Assembly: GCF_025998535.1 (NCBI RefSeq)
Contig: NZ_AP024233.1
Span: forward strand, 1,028,217 to 1,092,216
Reading direction: 5' to 3'
DNA from: Desulfolithobacter dissulfuricans
GTDB taxonomy: Bacteria; Desulfobacterota; Desulfobulbia; Desulfobulbales; Desulfobulbaceae
DNA length: 64,000 nucleotides
Position 1 is the first letter of the stretch. Each line of letters starts with the position of its first letter. The notes below the pieces were generated by a model. The model did no database searches. It was not told the origin of the DNA and saw nothing but the letters and a program-made list of their open reading frames with translations. The position numbers were made by a program, and so were the translations under genes. Below are positions 41,611 to 50,814 of the stretch, in pieces.

Positions 41611-42681
41611 CTATGCCTCCTGCCAGCAGTCCTGAATTCCCTTCTTCTTTATCTTTTCCAGCAGGGTCGTCCGTTTCAGGTTGAGAATGCGGGCGGCTTC
41701 CTTTTTGTTTCCCTGGGTCATTTTCAGGGCCTGGATGATGAGCTGGGTCTCGTAATCATTGACCAGGGCGTTGAAATCCACGCCTTGGTCGCTCCAGGAC
41801 ACCTCTTCCGCGGGTGACGTTCCGGAAAAAAGCAGCAGCTGTTCAGGTGCTGATACGTCAGGGTTTTCCGGTTCCATGCCGGCCGGCATGGATTCCAGCT
41901 GGCCGGCCTGCGGCCTGCGGTACTTGTCGGGCAGGTCAGCGAGGCTGACGACCTCTCCGGCGTGGAGGATGGTCATGTGCTGGACCAGATTCTCCAGTTC
42001 CCGGACATTACCGCGCCAGTGGTAGGCCATCAACGCCTCCAGGGCGGACCGGTCAAAGCCCTTGAGAGGTTGTTTTCTGTTCTTGCCGATGGTCCTGATG
42101 AAGTGTTCCAGCAGCACAGGAATATCCTCACGCCGTTCACGCAGCGGCGGGATGGAGACGGGAATGACACAGAGGCGGTAGTAAAGATCCTCCCGGAACT
42201 GTCCTTCATTGACAAGCTGCTCAAGGTTTCGGTGGGTGGCGGCAACGATCCGCACATCCACCGGGATCGGTTTCAGGCCACCAACCGGTTCGAATTCCCT
42301 TTCCTGGAGCACCCGGAGCAGTTTGGCCTGGAGCACCGGTTTCATGTCGCCGATTTCGTCAAGGAAGAGGGTGCCACCGTCGGCATATTCGATGCGACCG
42401 GTCTTGGCGGTGTTGGCGCCGGTAAAGGCACCCTTGGTGTAGCCAAAGAGTTCACTCTCCAGGAGATCGTCGGGAATGGCGGCGCAGTTTACCGGTACAA
42501 AATTCTTTTTGCTTCGCGGGCTGTGGGCATGAATGGCCTTGGCCACCAGTTCCTTGCCTGTCCCGGATTCACCCTGGATAAGGACAGTGCTCTGGTCGTC
42601 TTCGGCCAGTTTGCCGATCAGGTCAAAGAGACGCTGCATTTTTTCGCAGCGGCCTATGATGCCGTGGAATGAATGATTCAC
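41611..42681 (-). CDS. Sigma-54-dependent transcriptional activator, no receiver domain
   Basis: A 356-residue bacterial enhancer-binding protein. It starts almost directly at the AAA+ domain: Walker A GESGTGKE at 37-44, the sigma-54 contact loop GAFTGA at 84-89, Walker B DEIGD at 108-112, and [15 protein letters not shown]. The C-terminus carries a Fis-type helix-turn-helix ([20 protein letters not shown]). The absence of an N-terminal sensing domain resembles a truncated FlrA/FleQ or PspF-type protein. Given its location and the sigma-54 sites at 35.6 and 22.0 kb, it is a good candidate for the flagellar master activator. It lies 8 bp after the cyclic-nucleotide-binding gene. Confidence 0.88.
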   Translation of the reverse strand: MNHSFHGIIGRCEKMQRLFDLIGKLAEDDQSTVLIQGESGTGKELVAKAIHAHSPRSKKNFVPVNCAAIPDDLLESELFGYTKGAFTGANTAKTGRIEYADGGTLFLDEIGDMKPVLQAKLLRVLQEREFEPVGGLKPIPVDVRIVAATHRNLEQLVNEGQFREDLYYRLCVIPVSIPPLRERREDIPVLLEHFIRTIGKNRKQPLKGFDRSALEALMAYHWRGNVRELENLVQHMTILHAGEVVSLADLPDKYRRPQAGQLESMPAGMEPENPDVSAPEQLLLFSGTSPAEEVSWSDQGVDFNALVNDYETQLIIQALKMTQGNKKEAARILNLKRTTLLEKIKKKGIQDCWQEA

Positions 42682-42689
42682 GTGAGTTC

Positions 42690-43193
42690 TCAGGAGGGCA
42701 GCTTGTCAGCCAGCCGGCTGGAGGTGCGGCGCATGTTAAGGCTGAGCAGGCGCATTATTTTCTTGAGCAGGGTGATACCGATGGATGGGTAGCGCTGGGT
42801 GAGGATCTCAAAGCCTTTCTTGGTGAGAATGAGCACCACCGAAGGTTGCCGGGCAATGACGGATGCCGAGCGGGGAGCCTTGTCGATGATGGACATCTCC
42901 CCGATGGTGTTGCCCTTGCCCAGCCTGGCAATAACACGGTAATCACCATCGATTGATTTCTTCAGAACGTCCAGCAGTCCACGGACGACAAAACACATAT
43001 AGTCTCCCTTTTCACCCTCAGTGAAGAGGTACTCGCCCCGTTTTATCTCAGCGTAATTCATGTGGCGGGCCAGGATATCGAGCTCGTCTATTTTGAAGGC
43101 GTCAAAGAGCGGCAGCGAGAGAATGAAATCCCTGGTCCGCTCTTCGGTTTCGGTGAGCTCGGCATGGTAGCCGCGCAGGTCTTCTGCTTCCAT
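42690..43193 (-). CDS. Cyclic-nucleotide-binding domain protein
   Basis: From ATG 43193 the product is 167 residues with a single cNMP-binding beta-roll: [60 protein letters not shown]. The phosphate-binding cassette is present ([13 protein letters not shown], like GE-L-A-RSA of Crp). There is no DNA-binding helix-turn-helix, so it is not a Crp-type regulator; it more likely senses a nucleotide and contacts a partner. The frame is open to 43478, but the family fold starts at 43193. Co-transcribed with the sigma-54 activator, a possible partner. Confidence 0.8.
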   Translation of the reverse strand: MEAEDLRGYHAELTETEERTRDFILSLPLFDAFKIDELDILARHMNYAEIKRGEYLFTEGEKGDYMCFVVRGLLDVLKKSIDGDYRVIARLGKGNTIGEMSIIDKAPRSASVIARQPSVVLILTKKGFEILTQRYPSIGITLLKKIMRLLSLNMRRTSSRLADKLPS

Positions 43194-43355
43194 GGGCGTC
43201 TCTTGTACCTGCCTGGGAGAATATTCACTATGATTTTTTCCGGCCTTTGCTACACTTAGGAGAAGAATATCACACCTGCCATGGAAATGACAAGAATCTT
43301 CGGGTTCGCATGTCATGTTTTTGACAACCCGAGCTGGCAGAATTTGGAGGAAAGG

Positions 43356-43910
43356 ATGGCCTGGACACCCTGGAACAGTTTTACAAGCAGACATCCACTC
43401 CTGATGAGGGTGGGCGCCGGCGGGCTCGTTTTGCTGTATCTGCTGGCAGCTCCGCTGTCTCCGGCGCTGGCCTGGCACGCCTACGTGGTCAAGGTCCTGG
43501 ACGGCGATTCTCTCCGGGTGAAAAAAGGTAACAGGATTCTGGAAATCCGTCTCTACGGTATTGATGCGCCGGAATATGGACAGTCCTATGGCGAGCAGGC
43601 CAAACGATTCACCAGGCGGCTTACCTATAAAAAGACTGTTTCTCTTACATCTAAGGATATGGATCGCTACGGTCGTATTGTGGCTCTGGTCAAGAGTGAC
43701 GGCCGGCTGGTGAGCCGGGAACTGGTCCGTGAGGGGCTTGCCTGGGTCTATCCCAAGTACTGTCTGGAGCAGCCCCTGTGTTCCAGTCTGAAGCGGCTGG
43801 AGTACAAGGCGCGCAGGGCCCGCCGAGGCCTGTGGAAGGCAAAGAATCCCGTGTCACCCTGGAAATGGAAACAGCGGGAGAGATCCAGGGGGCAAAATGG
43901 CCGACGATGA
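43356..43910 (+). CDS. Exported staphylococcal-nuclease-like (SNase) protein
   Basis: A 184-residue thermonuclease homologue. From ATG 43356 (GGAGG five bases upstream) it has a hydrophobic export segment (about 22-40), then the SNase domain: VVKVLDGDSLRVKKGNRILE, IRLYGIDAPEYGQSYGEQAK, DRYGRIVALVKSDGRLVSRE, LVREGLAWVYPKYC. The catalytic Arg and Asp/Glu positions (RLYGIDAPE, Q-x-YGEQA, DRYGR) are kept. It likely cuts nucleic acids in the periplasm or outside the cell. It diverges from the cNMP gene. Confidence 0.86.
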   Translation: MAWTPWNSFTSRHPLLMRVGAGGLVLLYLLAAPLSPALAWHAYVVKVLDGDSLRVKKGNRILEIRLYGIDAPEYGQSYGEQAKRFTRRLTYKKTVSLTSKDMDRYGRIVALVKSDGRLVSRELVREGLAWVYPKYCLEQPLCSSLKRLEYKARRARRGLWKAKNPVSPWKWKQRERSRGQNGRR

Positions 43911-44176
43911 GTATCCTGTGGGGCTGATGTCTGCGGAGCAAAAGGAAATCTGGTCCCGGAGCCAGAGCATCGAAAATCGGCTCCGCTGACATGATGGTAT
44001 ATGTCTCTGTTCATTTTTGTCGCGGGCCCTGGAAGGGACACGGGCCCGGCCATAAGAGAACATGCTCGTCCACGTGTCCGTTCACGGGCATGGGAGGCAT
44101 GCCCAGGTTTATCACGCCCGGGGCTTGAACCCATAGCGGACCCTTTCGGATGCCGGATAGTTGTTTTCCGATCGGC

Positions 44177-45537
44177 CTACCGGTCACCGAGTTCTTCGTT
44201 CGGTGGTTCCTGCTCCACGGTGTCGCTCCAGGGATCCTGATCATATCCCAGTCGCTGCCAGTCCATGCGGCCGCGCTGGCCGTGGCAGTCCAGGCAGTCC
44301 AGGGCCTGCTCAATGGCGCTGACTCCGTGGTTGACGGTCCGGTAGGTGACGGTCGTGGTGAAGCCAAAGGCGCCGGAGTAGGGCAAACGGATGGAGTTCA
44401 TCCCCTCGCGGGCCGTGTCATTCCACGGCTTTTCCGAAAAAAGACGCGTCGAGGTGTCGGCCAGTTGCGGAGAAATAAGATAACGATACCTGGCATCGTA
44501 GAGCTGGGTGGCATAGACCGCGGAAAAAGGTGTTATCTTTGCCTGCGGGCTGCGCGGGGCAGGCTGCTGGATAGCGGTCAGCTGATCGGGTCTGATCCGG
44601 GTGCCACGGCGGTAGAGAAGCTCTGAACCATCACTCCAGAGATACTGCGGCTCGATATTCCGGGCCAGCGTAAAACCGTTGCGGTCCAGAATGATATCCC
44701 TCCGGCCATCGGCCAGCAGTCGCGAGATGGTGCCGGTCTGGTTGCCCATGACCCAGTTCCAGGTGACCGGGGCCGGGGCCGTGCGGCCAAATCGGGGAAT
44801 ATGACAGGTCTGGCAGCTGATTTTGCGGCCATGCTCGTTGAGTCGGGCCAGCTGATGGGGGCCTGGCCATGGCAAGCCTGACAGCCCCTGGCCGTGGCAC
44901 TCCCGTCGTCGGTCGGGACCCGCTGGATCCGGTGATGTTCCCCGGCCTGGTGGCAGCTCTGACAGGTGAAACCGATCCGTCCGGAGGCAAGGTGAATGTC
45001 ATCGTTTATCCGGGAGGGTCCCTGGCTGGTACTGCCGGTCAGTCCGCAGTCCCTTCCATGGCAGGTGGTACAGTTGCGTGGCTCTGGCCGGCCGGCGTTA
45101 CGGGCCAGAAAGAGATAATCGTTGTCCTGTCCGCGCCGGTAGCGGCCCGTGGTGTCATGGCAGACCAGGCAGTCGATGCTTTCCATGTCATTTTCCCTGA
45201 CACCGGCAGGGTCCTGGCTGATATGGCAACCGAGACAGTGGGTCGGGTTACCGGATGCGGAAATGGCGAACGTGGTCAGGCCTTCAAGCTTGGAGTACGC
45301 TTCTTTCTGTCCATCGACAACCCGTGGCCGGCTCCAGGTCCAGTGGCTGGAGTGGAGCAGATCCTGGCCGGCCGAAGGATGACATGCCAGGCAGGTCCTG
45401 GTCACCTCGCGGCCACTGTTCAGGGTCTGGGTCAGGTTCCGGTGCGCCTCGGCAGCCGTGGCCGGGCGGCCAGTCAGCCACAGGCCAAGCGCTGCCAGCA
45501 GCAGAAGCCGCCTTGCTCCGTGATGTGTTCCCATCAT
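44177..45537 (-). pseudogene. Octaheme c-type cytochrome, tetrathionate reductase (OTR) family, frameshifted
   Basis: A periplasmic multiheme cytochrome with a signal peptide and eight CXXCH motifs: CLACH, CLGCH, CLVCH, CTTCH, CQSCH and CQACH in the first frame, CQTCH and CLDCH in the second. The segments LHSSHWTWSRP and IDCLVCHDTTGRYRR are typical of the octaheme tetrathionate-reductase family, which reduces tetrathionate, nitrite or hydroxylamine in vitro. The frame breaks at a run of five G/C at 44857-44861; adding one base joins ...CQACHGQAP to HQLARLNEHGRKISCQTCH and gives 453 residues. The start overlaps the ftsH stop by 4 bp. Sequence error is likely, as both halves are intact. Confidence 0.8.
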
Positions 45538-47327
45538 GCTGTCTCTTTTTTTCCGTGTCGGTTGACGATGTTCTCGATGTCTTCTCTGGTGATGGTCTCT
45601 CTCTCCAGCAGTGTCTGGGTCATCTCTTCGAGGATGGCTCTGTGGTCGGTGAGGATCTGCCGGGCCCGGTCATAGGCCGACTGGATGATTTTCTTGACCT
45701 CCTTGTCTATGAGCACGGCGGTCTCTTCGCTCATGATCTGGTTTTTCCCGCTCAGCGGGTCCGAGGCCCGGAAGGTGATGGGGCCGATGGCCTCACTCAT
45801 TCCCCATTCACAGACCATGCGGCGGGCAATATCAGAGACCCGCTCGATATCGTTGCCGGCCCCGGTGGTGATCTCGTTGAAGATCATTTCTTCGGCCACC
45901 CGCCCACCGAGCAGGGTGCACAGGGTGTTTAGCAGGTAGGTGCGGTCATGGGAGTGTTTTTCCTCTTCCGGCAGCTGCATGGTCAGGCCCAGGGCCTTGC
46001 CCCGGGGAATGATGGTGACCTTGTGGACGGGATCAGCTCCGGGCAGCATCCAGGCGACCAGGGCGTGACCGGCCTCGTGGTAGGCCGTGACGGTCTTTTC
46101 CTTTTCCGTGATGATCAGCGAGCGCCGTTCCGCACCCATCATGACCTTGTCCTTGGCCTCTTCAAGCATGGCCATGGTCACTGCGTTTTTCCTGGTCCGG
46201 GCCATGAGCAGGGCGGCCTCGTTGATCATGTTGGCCAGCTGCGCCCCGGAGAAACCCGGCGTTCCCTTGGCAATGGTTTTCCAGTCCACATCCTCGGCGA
46301 CCTTGATCTTTCTGGCGTGTACACGGAGGATCTGTTCCCGGCCACGGACATCGGGCAGCGGGACAAGGACCTGGCGGTCAAAACGTCCGGGCCGCAGCAG
46401 GGCGGGGTCCAGGATGTCCTGACGATTGGTGGCGGCGATGACAATGACATGATCATTGGCCTCAAAGCCGTCCATCTCCACCAGCAGCTGGTTCAGTGTC
46501 TGTTCCCGTTCATCGTTGCCGCCGGCGGCTCCGGAGCTTCGGTGCCGGCCCACGGCATCGATTTCATCGATAAAGATAATACAGGGAGCCTTCTTCTTGC
46601 CTTCCTGGAACAGGTCCCGGACCCGCGAAGCGCCAACCCCCACATACATCTCGACAAAGTTGGAGCCGGAGATGGAATAGAAAGGAACCCCGGCCTCGCC
46701 GGCAATGGCCTTGGCCAGAAGCGTCTTGCCCGTACCCGGTTCACCGTAGAGAAGAACGCCGGTGGGTATCCTGGCGCCGGCCTCGGTGAATTTGTCTGGA
46801 CTTTTCAGAAATTCGACGATCTCGATGACCTCTTCCTTGGCCTCCTCGATGCCGGCCACGTCCTTGAAGGTGACCTGGGGGTGCTGGGTGTCAATGAGCT
46901 GGGCCCGGCTCTTGCCAAAGGCCATGGCCTTTGGCCCGCCACCCTGACCTTTGCCCCGCTGCATGAAGACAAGCCAGATGATGATGATCAAGAGGAAGGG
47001 AACCCAGGAGAGAAACATCTGGAGGAACCAGTGCGGTTTTTTCTCCTTGCGTACTTCGATGTTGATCCCCTTTTTCAGCAGATGGGGCAGGGCGTCGTTG
47101 GTGGGCGGGACAATGGTTTTGTACAGGGTGCCGTCGGATGTCCGCCAGGTGATACTGTCTTCCTTGATTGTCACCGTGGAGAGCATGCCCTTGTCCACCT
47201 TTTCGAGAAACTCATTGTAGCGGACCAGGTGATAGGGTTCCGGTGCCCCTTTGAGCATGTTGAAAAGGAGCATGCCTCCCAGGGCGACGATGAGCCAGAT
47301 GGCCAGATTTTTGTAAAAATATTTCAA
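45534..47327 (-). CDS. ftsH: ATP-dependent zinc metalloprotease FtsH
   Basis: FtsH degrades membrane and some soluble proteins. The product has two N-terminal membrane helices ([16 protein letters not shown] and [15 protein letters not shown]), an AAA+ domain with Walker A GEPGTGKT at about 195-202, Walker [16 protein letters not shown], the arginine-rich SRH region ([15 protein letters not shown]) and the zinc site HEAGH. TTG 47327 is preferred as the start: it has AGGAGA six bases upstream and gives the family N-terminus ([18 protein letters not shown]), 597 residues; ATG 47369 upstream adds 14 residues without such a site. Confidence 0.96.
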   Translation of the reverse strand: MKYFYKNLAIWLIVALGGMLLFNMLKGAPEPYHLVRYNEFLEKVDKGMLSTVTIKEDSITWRTSDGTLYKTIVPPTNDALPHLLKKGINIEVRKEKKPHWFLQMFLSWVPFLLIIIIWLVFMQRGKGQGGGPKAMAFGKSRAQLIDTQHPQVTFKDVAGIEEAKEEVIEIVEFLKSPDKFTEAGARIPTGVLLYGEPGTGKTLLAKAIAGEAGVPFYSISGSNFVEMYVGVGASRVRDLFQEGKKKAPCIIFIDEIDAVGRHRSSGAAGGNDEREQTLNQLLVEMDGFEANDHVIVIAATNRQDILDPALLRPGRFDRQVLVPLPDVRGREQILRVHARKIKVAEDVDWKTIAKGTPGFSGAQLANMINEAALLMARTRKNAVTMAMLEEAKDKVMMGAERRSLIITEKEKTVTAYHEAGHALVAWMLPGADPVHKVTIIPRGKALGLTMQLPEEEKHSHDRTYLLNTLCTLLGGRVAEEMIFNEITTGAGNDIERVSDIARRMVCEWGMSEAIGPITFRASDPLSGKNQIMSEETAVLIDKEVKKIIQSAYDRARQILTDHRAILEEMTQTLLERETITREDIENIVNRHGKKETA

Positions 47328-47566
47328 TGAAATCTCCTGAGTATGTTTTGAGCTTGACCGCAGGTTCACTGCGCGGGCTGAGCCAGGTCTGGCAGGAGGG
47401 CGCAGAGTGCGTCCTGGTCAGCGGTTTCTTCAAGGGAAAAGAAGAGGCATTTCCCGGTGATGCCCGGGACTTGATGATCAGGTACCACAATTCCCGATAA
47501 AGGTAAAGTGTCTATACGGAGATTCGCAGGATTGGCTGGGACGCACCGGGGAGGGAAAGAAAAAGA

Positions 47567-47590
47567 ACCCTGGAGCCGCCACTCCAGGGT
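47567..47590 (-). terminator. Terminator-like hairpin upstream of ftsH
   Basis: On the minus strand, a 9-bp stem (ACCCTGGAG / CTCCAGGGT) with a six-base loop is followed by TTCTTTTTCTTT. It lies about 240 bp before ftsH, with no minus-strand gene upstream for it to terminate. It could end a small RNA or act as an attenuator in the ftsH leader. Confidence 0.65.
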
Positions 47591-47843
47591 CTGTATCAGG
47601 GCTGTCTCGTCTTTTGGCTTTTTCTCTTGAGCAGCTGCCTTATTAGGAGCATTTTCAATGCCAGAAAATTTCACAATAGGTGTTCTTTTCAGGGGATATC
47701 GCCAACCTGCTGAAGATAAAAGTTTTGTTTATTGATTGGCTACCACAGGGTGTCTTCCGGGCCTGAAAAAACACTTGACCCTTAAGACGCAAAATACGTC
47801 TATCTTCATTTTATTTTGGCTTTTTTTGCTTCTTTGTGGAAAT

Positions 47844-47859
47844 AATGAATCGCCATTCA
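47844..47859. promoter_or_regulatory. Palindromic site AATGAAT-N3-CATTCA, copy 1
   Basis: AATGAATCGCCATTCA, part of a longer inverted repeat (AATGAAT-CGCC-ATTCATT). The same AATGAAT-N3-CATTCA pattern recurs at 53562-53577 before the Fe-S protein gene. Likely a shared protein-binding site. Confidence 0.5.
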
Positions 47860-48027
47860 TTGGGCAGAAATTGCCCGTCTGTTCATTTGTGGAAACTGCC
47901 AGATTCGGTAGATGTAACCAGTCGTATTCACAAAATATACCTTGGGAAATAGTAATTTCCGCTTTTCGCAATATAGTTATAAGGGATTAGTATGAGTCCT
48001 GCGGTTACAAATTATCTTAAAAAAAAA

Positions 48028-48069
48028 TGTCAATAAATGTTGACAACCGGCTGGCGCTTTCGCTATAAG
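48028..48069 (+). promoter_or_regulatory. Sigma-70-type promoter with overlapping operator
   Basis: TTGACA (48040-48045), 18 bases, TATAAG (48064-48069). The -35 hexamer is the right arm of a perfect inverted repeat TGTCAA-TAAATG-TTGACA (48028-48045), so a bound regulator would control access. It faces the small-protein/NrfD/MerR cassette, with a 180-bp leader. Confidence 0.6.
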
Positions 48070-48171
48070 GGAATCATAAAGGGTTCAGGTTCGCTCCGGT
48101 CTATGTCCCGGAGTGTAGGATATTATACAGAGACTTTAGCAAAGGAGGTGGTACGGAAGAAAAAATGAAAT

Positions 48172-48235
48172 GACTGTTTTTTCATCCGCCAGTGAAAACC
48201 AGTCAAACATGTTGTTCTTTCCAGTTGAACTGGAA
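48172..48235 (+). promoter_or_regulatory. Structured 5' leader of the NrfD-1 cassette
   Basis: Two hairpins: 48172-48204 (GACTG-TTTTTTCA ... TGAAAAC-CAGTC, with small bulges) and 48219-48235 (TTCCAGTT-G-AACTGGAA, perfect 8-bp arms). The second ends just before the AAGGAGGAACC ribosome site of the 38-residue gene, so folding could affect its translation. Confidence 0.45.
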
Positions 48236-48249
48236 GCAAGGAGGAACCA

Positions 48250-48366
48250 ATGGAAGCTGTTATTTTTCTCGTTTTTTGGCTAGGTGGTGCTGCACTCCAT
48301 ACCCTGTTTGACGTCAAGATCAAACCGGTCCTTCAGGCCGTCAGGGAAGAAGGAGATTTTTCCTAG
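48250..48366 (+). CDS. Small single-helix membrane protein (38 aa)
   Basis: ATG 48250 is preceded by a near-perfect AGGAGG at six to seven bases, and the frame runs 38 codons to TAG. The product begins MEAVIFLVFWLGGAALHTLF, one membrane-spanning helix, and ends with a short charged tail (KPVLQAVREEGDFS). It lies 170 bp before the NrfD-like gene. The second NrfD cassette also starts with a small one-helix protein (58174-58404), though no clear sequence match is visible between the two. It may be a small subunit of the membrane complex. Confidence 0.65.
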   Translation: MEAVIFLVFWLGGAALHTLFDVKIKPVLQAVREEGDFS

Positions 48367-48536
48367 CCGTCCGGCATGGGTATTGTCGCCATGCCTGCTG
48401 TACCGGTCGGCTGACGGCCGGATGTACCTGGATGCCCGGCGTCCAGTTTAAAACCAGACAAGCACTCCCGAGGGTAGAGGACCCGCCGGTCTCTGCCTGT
48501 CTGGCTGCCAAGAAGGAATTATGGAGGAATGCTATC

Positions 48537-49730
48537 ATGAATAATGTACTGACCAGGGTACTGCCCCAGGAGGGTGGCCTTGAAGCAAGCTCATCAGGTG
48601 CTTACAACGCAGCGATTGGAATTTTCGGTCTGCTGACGCTTGTTGGTGTAGCTTTTGGTGTTCATGCCTTTTTTGCCGGCCACGAGCATGTCTACGGCAT
48701 CTCCAGGGAGATTCCCTGGGGCCTCATGCTTGCTGCCTATGTATTTTTTGTTGTCACCTCAACCGGTCTGTGTCTCGTGTCCTCCATTGGACATGTCTTT
48801 GGCGTCGAAGCCTTCAAGCCGATTGCCAAGCGGTCGGTTTTTCTGGCCATCGCCACCATCATTTCCGGTTTTGTCGTCATCGCCTTTGAAATCGAAAATC
48901 CCTGGCGTATGGCCCTTTATAACGTCATCTCCCCCAATCTCACCTCCAACATCTGGTGGATGGGTACACTGTATGGTGCCTATCTCTTTTTCATGCTCAT
49001 TGAGTTCGCCCTGCTCCAGGCCGGTCAGCACAAGACCGCCGGTATGTTCGGGCTTGCCGGTGTAATCGCCGGTGTGGCTGCGCACTCCAATCTGGGTGCG
49101 GTTTTCGGCCTTCTCAACGGCCGTGAGTTCTGGCATGGTCCCTACATGCCCATCTACTTCATTACCTCGGCCATGATGTCCGGTTGTGCCGCGGTTATCT
49201 TCTTTCACTGGGCAGGCTACAAGATCAACGGCTGGCAGATGAGCGACAAGCTGCAGAAATCTCTGAGCTCGGTTGCCAAACTCGGTGCCCTGCTCTATGT
49301 CACCATCATGTTCTTCACCACCTGGAAGATTCTCTCCGGGATCGCCGGTCATCCGCCGGGAAAATATGAAGCCATCATGGCCCTGCTGACCGGTCCCTAT
49401 GCCAAGAATTTCTGGATCGCTGAAATCGGCATGGGTATGGTACTGCCGTTCGTCATCATCCTGGCTGTGCGGGCCAAGAACATCAGCGCCATGGCGCTCG
49501 GTTCGCTGGCTTCCATCATCGGTATCTTCTTCATGCGCTATGATCTGGTGGTCGTCGGCCAGATCGTCCCGGGGCTGCACGAGTACAACATCGTGAGCCT
49601 GCCGCATCTGTTCTCGTACTCTCCTACTCTCCACGAGTACATGATCACCATGGCCGGGTTCACGTTCTGCGCCATGCTTTTCATGATTGGTGAGCGTATG
49701 TTCCGCGGGCATCTGTCCGAGGATCACTGA
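48537..49730 (+). CDS. NrfD/PsrC-like membrane subunit (copy 1)
   Basis: A 397-residue integral membrane protein with about ten helices, of the NrfD/PsrC family that exchanges electrons with quinones in respiratory complexes. Diagnostic segments: GHEHVYGISREIPWGLMLAA, YVFFVVTSTGLCLVSSIGHV, FEIENPWRMALYNVISPNLT then SNIWWMGTLYGAYLFFMLIE, and the C-terminal FMRYDLVVVGQIVPGLHEYN. It is a clear paralogue of 58463-59647. The start at 48537 has GGAGG ten bases upstream; the frame is open 35 codons further without similarity. Confidence 0.88.
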   Translation: MNNVLTRVLPQEGGLEASSSGAYNAAIGIFGLLTLVGVAFGVHAFFAGHEHVYGISREIPWGLMLAAYVFFVVTSTGLCLVSSIGHVFGVEAFKPIAKRSVFLAIATIISGFVVIAFEIENPWRMALYNVISPNLTSNIWWMGTLYGAYLFFMLIEFALLQAGQHKTAGMFGLAGVIAGVAAHSNLGAVFGLLNGREFWHGPYMPIYFITSAMMSGCAAVIFFHWAGYKINGWQMSDKLQKSLSSVAKLGALLYVTIMFFTTWKILSGIAGHPPGKYEAIMALLTGPYAKNFWIAEIGMGMVLPFVIILAVRAKNISAMALGSLASIIGIFFMRYDLVVVGQIVPGLHEYNIVSLPHLFSYSPTLHEYMITMAGFTFCAMLFMIGERMFRGHLSEDH

Positions 49731-49806
49731 GGTGAACTGATCCGGAACGGGAGGCGGTCCTCCGCCATCCCGTTCCGATTTCCCAGGAACGAAGGAGAAC
49801 TACAGC

Positions 49807-50250
49807 ATGGCCAGAAAGAGGTCTGAAATCAAGTCGATGCGCCCCGATGTGCCAGTCTACCCGATTGGCGTGGCGGCCAGGCTGCTCAATGTGCATCCGC
49901 GAACCCTGAGGATTTACGAGGCCGAAGGGCTGATTTCTCCGGCCCACGTGGGGTCCAGGAGGATGTTTTCGGATCATGATATCCAGTGGATAACCTGTCT
50001 GCGCACCTTGATCCACAAGGAGGGAATCAGCATACCCGGTCTGAAGAAACTGCTTGGATTTGCTCCCTGCTGGGAAATTGCCGGGTGTCCGCCCGATGTT
50101 TTCGAACAGTGCGGCGCCCGGGTGGACCGGGCTGTTCCCCGGACACTCCATCCGGTGGGCGATGAGGTCGCAGCGCAGGAAGCCAAGAAAGCGGACCAGG
50201 AAAAGCGCAAGACCGTGGTGCAAAAAAAAAAGCGCAGCTCATCCGGTTAG
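49807..50250 (+). CDS. MerR family regulator with CX5CX7C motif (copy 1)
   Basis: A 147-residue MerR-type regulator: YPIGVAARLLNVHPRTLRIY forms the winged helix-turn-helix, followed by EAEGLISPAHVGSRRMFSDH and a short dimerisation helix. The C-terminal part has PCWEIAGC-x7-C (Cys88, Cys94, Cys102), plus Cys64. The same cysteine spacing occurs in the second MerR (59726-60094). The pattern resembles CW-type metal or Fe-S cysteine motifs, so redox or metal sensing is plausible but not shown. It ends in a Lys-rich tail. AAGGAGAA lies upstream of the ATG. It is 76 bp after nrfD. Confidence 0.85.
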   Translation: MARKRSEIKSMRPDVPVYPIGVAARLLNVHPRTLRIYEAEGLISPAHVGSRRMFSDHDIQWITCLRTLIHKEGISIPGLKKLLGFAPCWEIAGCPPDVFEQCGARVDRAVPRTLHPVGDEVAAQEAKKADQEKRKTVVQKKKRSSSG

Positions 50251-50814
50251 ACACGGTGCGTGCCTGTCGGGCCCGTGCCGCCGGGGCGGCCAGGGGGCAG
50301 CGATTTTTTGCCTGAATCTGTTTCGCGAAAAGGCATCGGTCACCCCTTGTCTTGCCGATACCGGCAGTTGAGAGCCTGCCGGGCCGGGTTCAGGACTGTT
50401 TGATCCTGGCAGGGGAACCAGGCATAATGAAAAAAAAGCCACTCCGAAGCCCCTGGACTTCGGAGTGGCTTTTTTTTATGTGATTATCACTGAAATTCAG
50501 CCACCGACACCGGTTTCAATGCTGAAGATTGACGGTAATCAGATTTTTTTATCAGCACTGCGGCATGCCCGGGGTTGCAATGGCCGGAGGGACAGGGCCG
50601 ACATGCAGATGGCTGTCTGTTGGGCGGAACTCCGGCTGGAATGTGATTTTTTCTGTGCAGATGCGGGGTCAACACGGCTGATCACGGACCAGATCAGACT
50701 GGCCACTCTGTGGTGCTGTTTTTTGCAGGGGCGGGAAAGCCCGCTGGATACAGGATAGGTGCGCGGGAAAAGTTTTGTCAAGGTCCAGGGTGAAAAGAGC
50801 ACGGTCGCGGTAAC
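50251..50814. other. Convergent intergenic region after MerR-1
   Basis: About 560 bp between the convergent MerR-1 and PAS-sigma-54 genes. Apart from the strong hairpin terminator at 50438-50477 I see no gene: open frames on both strands lack ribosome sites and similarity. Confidence 0.5.
50438..50477 (+). terminator. Rho-independent terminator after MerR-1
   Basis: A 12-bp perfect stem (GCCACTCCGAAG / CTTCGGAGTGGC), 8-base loop, eight Ts after it and a run of As before it, so it can work in both directions. It ends the NrfD-1 cassette and may also stop transcription from the convergent regulator gene. Confidence 0.9.

Larger units (their letters stand above)
47328..48249. other. Long regulatory region between ftsH and the first NrfD cassette
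   Basis: About 920 bp without a convincing protein gene. Seen in it: a minus-strand terminator-like hairpin upstream of ftsH (47567-47590), a palindrome AATGAATCGCCATTCA (47844-47859), a GGGCA/TGCCC inverted repeat just after it, a sigma-70-type promoter with an overlapping TGTCAA-N6-TTGACA palindrome (48028-48069), a strong AAAGGAGGTGG with no proper start behind it (about 48141), and two hairpins in the leader of the 38-residue gene. A 102-codon minus-strand frame at 47366-47674 lacks family similarity. Confidence 0.6.

Noticed and set aside
47366-47674. A 102-codon minus-strand frame just upstream of ftsH
   Set aside because: It runs through a terminator hairpin, has no ribosome site and no recognisable similarity. 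It was left as part of the regulatory region.
48077-48091. GG-N10-GC match before the first NrfD cassette
   Set aside because: Only the invariant dinucleotides fit; the -24 and -12 elements are otherwise poor, and a better sigma-70-type promoter overlaps the region.
48158-48173. ATG-AAA-TGA behind a strong AAAGGAGG near 48141
   Set aside because: The spacing to the ATG is about 16 bases and the frame is two codons, too little to call a gene; noted as an orphan ribosome site.
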